A DNA stretch of 45,070 bases from Mollicutes bacterium. Its GTDB lineage: Bacteria; Bacillota_I; Bacilli_A; Izemoplasmatales; Izemoplasmataceae. The position numbers and the translations under genes were made by a program. A model generated the notes under the pieces. It was not told the DNA's origin, made no database searches, and worked only from the letters and a program-made list of their open reading frames with translations. Below are positions 42,688-45,070 of this stretch, in pieces. Each line of letters starts with the position of its first letter. The stretch's first letter is position 1. The stretch covers positions 1-45,070 of the forward strand of contig PWME01000219.1 in NCBI GenBank assembly GCA_003559235.1. Reading direction: 5' to 3'.

Positions 42688-43956
42688 TTAATCATCCGGA
42701 TGTCTATTTAACGTAGTTGGTTCAGACTCCATAGTCTCACCATCACGAACGTACTGTATGATAACAGAATCGCCAACACGAGAATTTAGGATGGCTTCGC
42801 GCAAATCATTGAAGTTAAATATATCAATGAAGTCATCGTCGCTCTCGTGCTTGTAGCCAATTATGGTATCGCCATCTTGTAAACCAGCTGCTTCAGCAGC
42901 CCCTCCTGGCAACACTTCAACACAAGCCCCAAATGGCTCACCACATAAATTTACAAAGACATTCGACGATACACCTAAAAATGGTCGAATAACTTCACCG
43001 AATGCTTCTAAATCATTGACAACACGTTGTACGGTATTTGAAGGAATGGCAAACCCAATGTTTGTGGCAACCGAATCGATAATTTTCATATGGTTGATCC
43101 CAATTAAGTTGCCATCAATATCAAAGAGTGCCCCACCACTATTACCAGGGCTTAAGGCAGCATCGTGCTGCAATACTGTCGCATTGAAACTCCCCGACTC
43201 TAAAAACCGCGCTGTGCCTGATAAAATACCTATCGTTGCGGTACCGTAATATTCAAACCCAAGTGGGTTTCCAACCGCAAAAACAAACTGACCAACCCTT
43301 AAATCATAACTATCCGCAAAATCAACAGTAGGAAAGTGTTGATTAGACGTGAATCTAAGCACCGCAAGATCAGTAACCGGGTCTGTCCCTAAAAAGGTAA
43401 TCGCACTATCTTCAATGGTATTCAAAATACCGTAGCGCTCATACACAATTTCTAACTCCGTAAAGTTTTCAATAACGTGATCGTTGGTGACCACATAATA
43501 CGTATTGCCTTCACTTTTATAAATGACACCCGAGCCTGTACCCATAGTAAAGGCTTGATAGTTACGAATACCAACCACACTGTGACCGCGAGCTTCTAAC
43601 ATGTGAGTTAAGGCTTCTTCGAAGCCGCCTAGATCAAACGTTGATTGGTAGCGGTCTTCAGGCATCATATCCACAATAAGATCTTTAATTTCATCGCGTG
43701 TTAAGTCCGTTGGAACATGATTCGCCACAATCGTAATAATTTCTTCTTCTGTTAAGGTCGTAGGAATAAGGGTTTCAATCATTTCCACAAGTGCTTCTTC
43801 ACTTAAATAATCTTCGCGTTCATCAAGAATTTCTTCAATCATTTCTCGCATCCGCTCTTCTTCAGTTGGTGCATTGTTTGTATATCGCAGTTCATCACAA
43901 CCACTGAGGATAAACATGGTAGCGATACTGAGTAATACCAACAAGGTCTTTTTCAT
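42688..43956 (-). CDS. HtrA/DegP-like serine protease lipoprotein
   Basis: This is a 422-aa secreted protease. It has a lipoprotein signal peptide, MKKTLLVLLSIATMFILSGC, with Cys20 in the lipobox, so it should be anchored on the outer face of the membrane. An acidic helical region (about 30-115) contains repeated TxxTxEEI units (PTTLTEEEIITIVANHVP, PTDLTRDEIKDLIVDMMP). The trypsin-like domain has His160 (TNDHVI), Asp196 (DPVTDLAVL) and Ser273 (SPGNSGGALF). A single PDZ domain (about 330-410) closes the protein. Its role is probably degradation of misfolded envelope proteins. AAGGAGG precedes the ATG. Confidence 0.9.
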   Translation of the reverse strand: MKKTLLVLLSIATMFILSGCDELRYTNNAPTEEERMREMIEEILDEREDYLSEEALVEMIETLIPTTLTEEEIITIVANHVPTDLTRDEIKDLIVDMMPEDRYQSTFDLGGFEEALTHMLEARGHSVVGIRNYQAFTMGTGSGVIYKSEGNTYYVVTNDHVIENFTELEIVYERYGILNTIEDSAITFLGTDPVTDLAVLRFTSNQHFPTVDFADSYDLRVGQFVFAVGNPLGFEYYGTATIGILSGTARFLESGSFNATVLQHDAALSPGNSGGALFDIDGNLIGINHMKIIDSVATNIGFAIPSNTVQRVVNDLEAFGEVIRPFLGVSSNVFVNLCGEPFGACVEVLPGGAAEAAGLQDGDTIIGYKHESDDDFIDIFNFNDLREAILNSRVGDSVIIQYVRDGETMESEPTTLNRHPDD

Positions 43957-43971
43957 GGGTGTGCCTCCTTG

Positions 43972-44730
43972 TTAAATTCTAAATAATTTTTCTGCATTAC
44001 GTTTGGATATATTCGCAATGGCATCTATGGTTTGGTCACGCAACGAAGCAATCGCTTCGGCAATAAGTGGTAAATATGACGGCTCATTTTGTTTGCCTCG
44101 ATAAGGATGCGGCGCTAAATAGGGTGCATCTGTCTCTATTAATAGTCGTGATTCAGGCACGACTTTAGCAACCTCTTTAGGCACTTTGGCATTCTTAAAC
44201 GTAACCGGTCCACCAAGGGAAATATGTAAGCCGAGGCCCACAAAATCCTTTACCATTTCTGCACTGCCGCTATAACAGTGCATTACCCCTTTTAATGGGG
44301 CATGTTTCTTTAATACATCATACGTTTTTTGTGCTGAATCACGCATGTGAACAATAATGGGAAGATCATAGGACTTAGCCAGTAAAATTTGTTGTTCAAA
44401 AACATGGATTTGTTCATTAATGTGATCTTTATCCCAGTAAAAATCAAGCCCGCATTCTCCAACTGCAACAACCTCTTTACGCGCCAAAAAGCGCTTCAAA
44501 ACGTCAAAATCATTGTCAGTAATCGCGGATGCTTCAGTTGGATGAAAGCCCGCAGATGCGTATAATCCTTCATGCTGCATCGCAATTTTTAAGGCGTTTT
44601 CATTCGTTTTATGATCAAAGCCAACCACTATCATTTTTTGCACGTTTTTTTTTCGTGCGTTCTCAATATAGCGTTCTAAATTTCGTTCAAACTTAGGGTT
44701 ATTCAAGTGGACGTGCGTGTCGATAAACAT
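43972..44730 (-). CDS. tatD: TatD-family metal-dependent DNase
   Basis: TatD enzymes are TIM-barrel metal hydrolases with 3'-5' exonuclease activity. The 252-aa protein shows FIDTHVHLN (metal HxH), GECGLDFYW (metal Glu), IIVHMRD, MHCYSGS and ETDAPYLAP (metal Asp). GGAG lies 8 nt before ATG 44730. It is the first gene of the tatD-htrA-ychF-cinA stretch. Confidence 0.95.
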   Translation of the reverse strand: MFIDTHVHLNNPKFERNLERYIENARKKNVQKMIVVGFDHKTNENALKIAMQHEGLYASAGFHPTEASAITDNDFDVLKRFLARKEVVAVGECGLDFYWDKDHINEQIHVFEQQILLAKSYDLPIIVHMRDSAQKTYDVLKKHAPLKGVMHCYSGSAEMVKDFVGLGLHISLGGPVTFKNAKVPKEVAKVVPESRLLIETDAPYLAPHPYRGKQNEPSYLPLIAEAIASLRDQTIDAIANISKRNAEKLFRI

Positions 44731-44750
44731 GTGACCATCTCCTTACGCCC

Positions 44751-44778
44751 ATTATACTTGTTTTACATTAAATTGCAT
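44751..44778 (-). promoter_or_regulatory. Probable promoter of tatD
   Basis: TATAAT (44751-44756, minus strand) lies 20 nt before the tatD ATG, with a weak -35 ATGCAA 16 nt upstream. Confidence 0.5.
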
Positions 44779-44857
44779 AGGGTCATACAAGAAAACCCCA
44801 TAAAATACATAATTATTTATAGGCTTTTTTATAATATGTTCTAAATTTCCAAGAGAA

Positions 44858-44887
44858 TTGTTGATTTTTTGTTCCCCATGTTATAAT
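44858..44887 (+). promoter_or_regulatory. Probable promoter of the truncated right-edge gene
   Basis: TATAAT (44882-44887) has TTGTTG 18 nt or TTGATT 15 nt upstream. It sits within a small palindrome ATGTT...AACAT (44878-44894). A leader of about 110 nt would follow, AT-rich and without an evident structure. Nothing else is seen in 44779-45001. Confidence 0.45.
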
Positions 44888-45001
44888 ACAACATAATAGA
44901 AGTACATACAATAAATGGCACAATTTACGGTTTTTAGAATTTTTTAAGTAAAAATAATTTGCATCATATTAAAAAACTTATAGAGAAGGATGTGTGTATC
45001 T

Positions 45002-45070
45002 ATGGCACAGCAACCCCCTACACAAGAACAAGGAAATTTTGGTTTTGCAGTACTCGGATTTTGTATTCCG
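45002..45070 (+). CDS. N-terminus of an unidentified protein (truncated by window edge)
   Basis: Only 23 codons are visible: MAQQPPTQEQGNFGFAVLGF, then CIP. A polar Gln/Pro-rich start followed by FGFAVLGF, the likely beginning of a membrane helix, resembles small membrane proteins with a Gly/Phe-rich hairpin, but too little remains to assign it. AAGGA lies about 11 nt upstream, a slightly long spacing. Confidence 0.5.
   Translation, partial: MAQQPPTQEQGNFGFAVLGFCIP

Overview
The window looks like the chromosome of a low-GC member of the Bacillota close to the Mollicutes (an Izemoplasma, Haloplasma, Acholeplasma or Erysipelotrichia type of relative; this placement is inference from gene content). 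The genes are AT-rich and tightly packed, with strong Shine-Dalgarno sites and many 1-17 nt overlaps. The synteny is Bacillus-like: rpsF-ssb-rpsR, gdpP-rplI-dnaB, ftsY-ylxM-ffh, and upp next to the atp operon. TGA is used as an ordinary stop in many genes, so the Mycoplasma code with UGA as Trp does not apply. Almost everything is on the minus strand. Only an IS end, a HAD phosphatase, a queuosine-precursor transporter and a truncated gene at the right edge are on the plus strand.

Layout. 1-121: right end of an IS3-family (IS150-like) element. 141-8385: fatty-acid operon, transcribed acpP-accB-accC-accD-accA-fabH-fabD-fabG-fabF-fabZ from one consensus promoter with a FabT-like palindrome just upstream; no enoyl-ACP reductase or regulator gene is present. 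8466-9831: birA (biotin ligase serving accB) and dps. 9845-17571: upp-atpZ-atpI-atpBEFHAGDC behind a structured upp leader; the c subunit carries the Na+-binding signature. 17626-23119: an operon of an uncharacterised membrane-anchored protein, a thioredoxin-like protein, a soluble SftA-type DNA translocase, lepB, rbgA and rnhB. 23165-24601: HAD phosphatase and a small HTH protein with an elaborate operator. 24612-27391: ftsY-ylxM-ffh. 27394-27541: a candidate free-standing small RNA. 27610-33185: topA, prfA-prmC and a MATE exporter. 33218-37050: a GdpP-ribosomal protein L9 in-frame fusion followed by dnaB. 37106-37932: preQ1-I riboswitch and YhhQ-type transporter. 37931-39113: rpsF-ssb-rpsR with a structured leader. 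39126-44756: tatD, HtrA-like lipoprotein protease, ychF, a membrane protein, cinA and an alpha/beta hydrolase. 45002 onward: start of a plus-strand gene.

How the genes fit together. The acc genes make malonyl-CoA, BirA biotinylates AccB, and FabD/FabH/FabF/FabG/FabZ carry out elongation on AcpP. ATP synthase is predicted to be Na+-coupled. FtsY and Ffh with LepB cover protein targeting and export, RbgA, L9, S6, S18, RF1 and PrmC cover translation, and TopA, SSB, DnaB, SftA and RnhB cover DNA maintenance. GdpP would degrade c-di-AMP. There is no tRNA, rRNA, CRISPR array or prophage, and no gene-free stretch over 300 bases. The most unusual items are the RNA and regulatory elements: the upp leader, the ftsY-topA intergenic RNA, the FabT-like box, the direct/inverted repeat operator at 24563-24601 and the preQ1 switch. 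The GdpP-L9 fusion is the most unusual protein.
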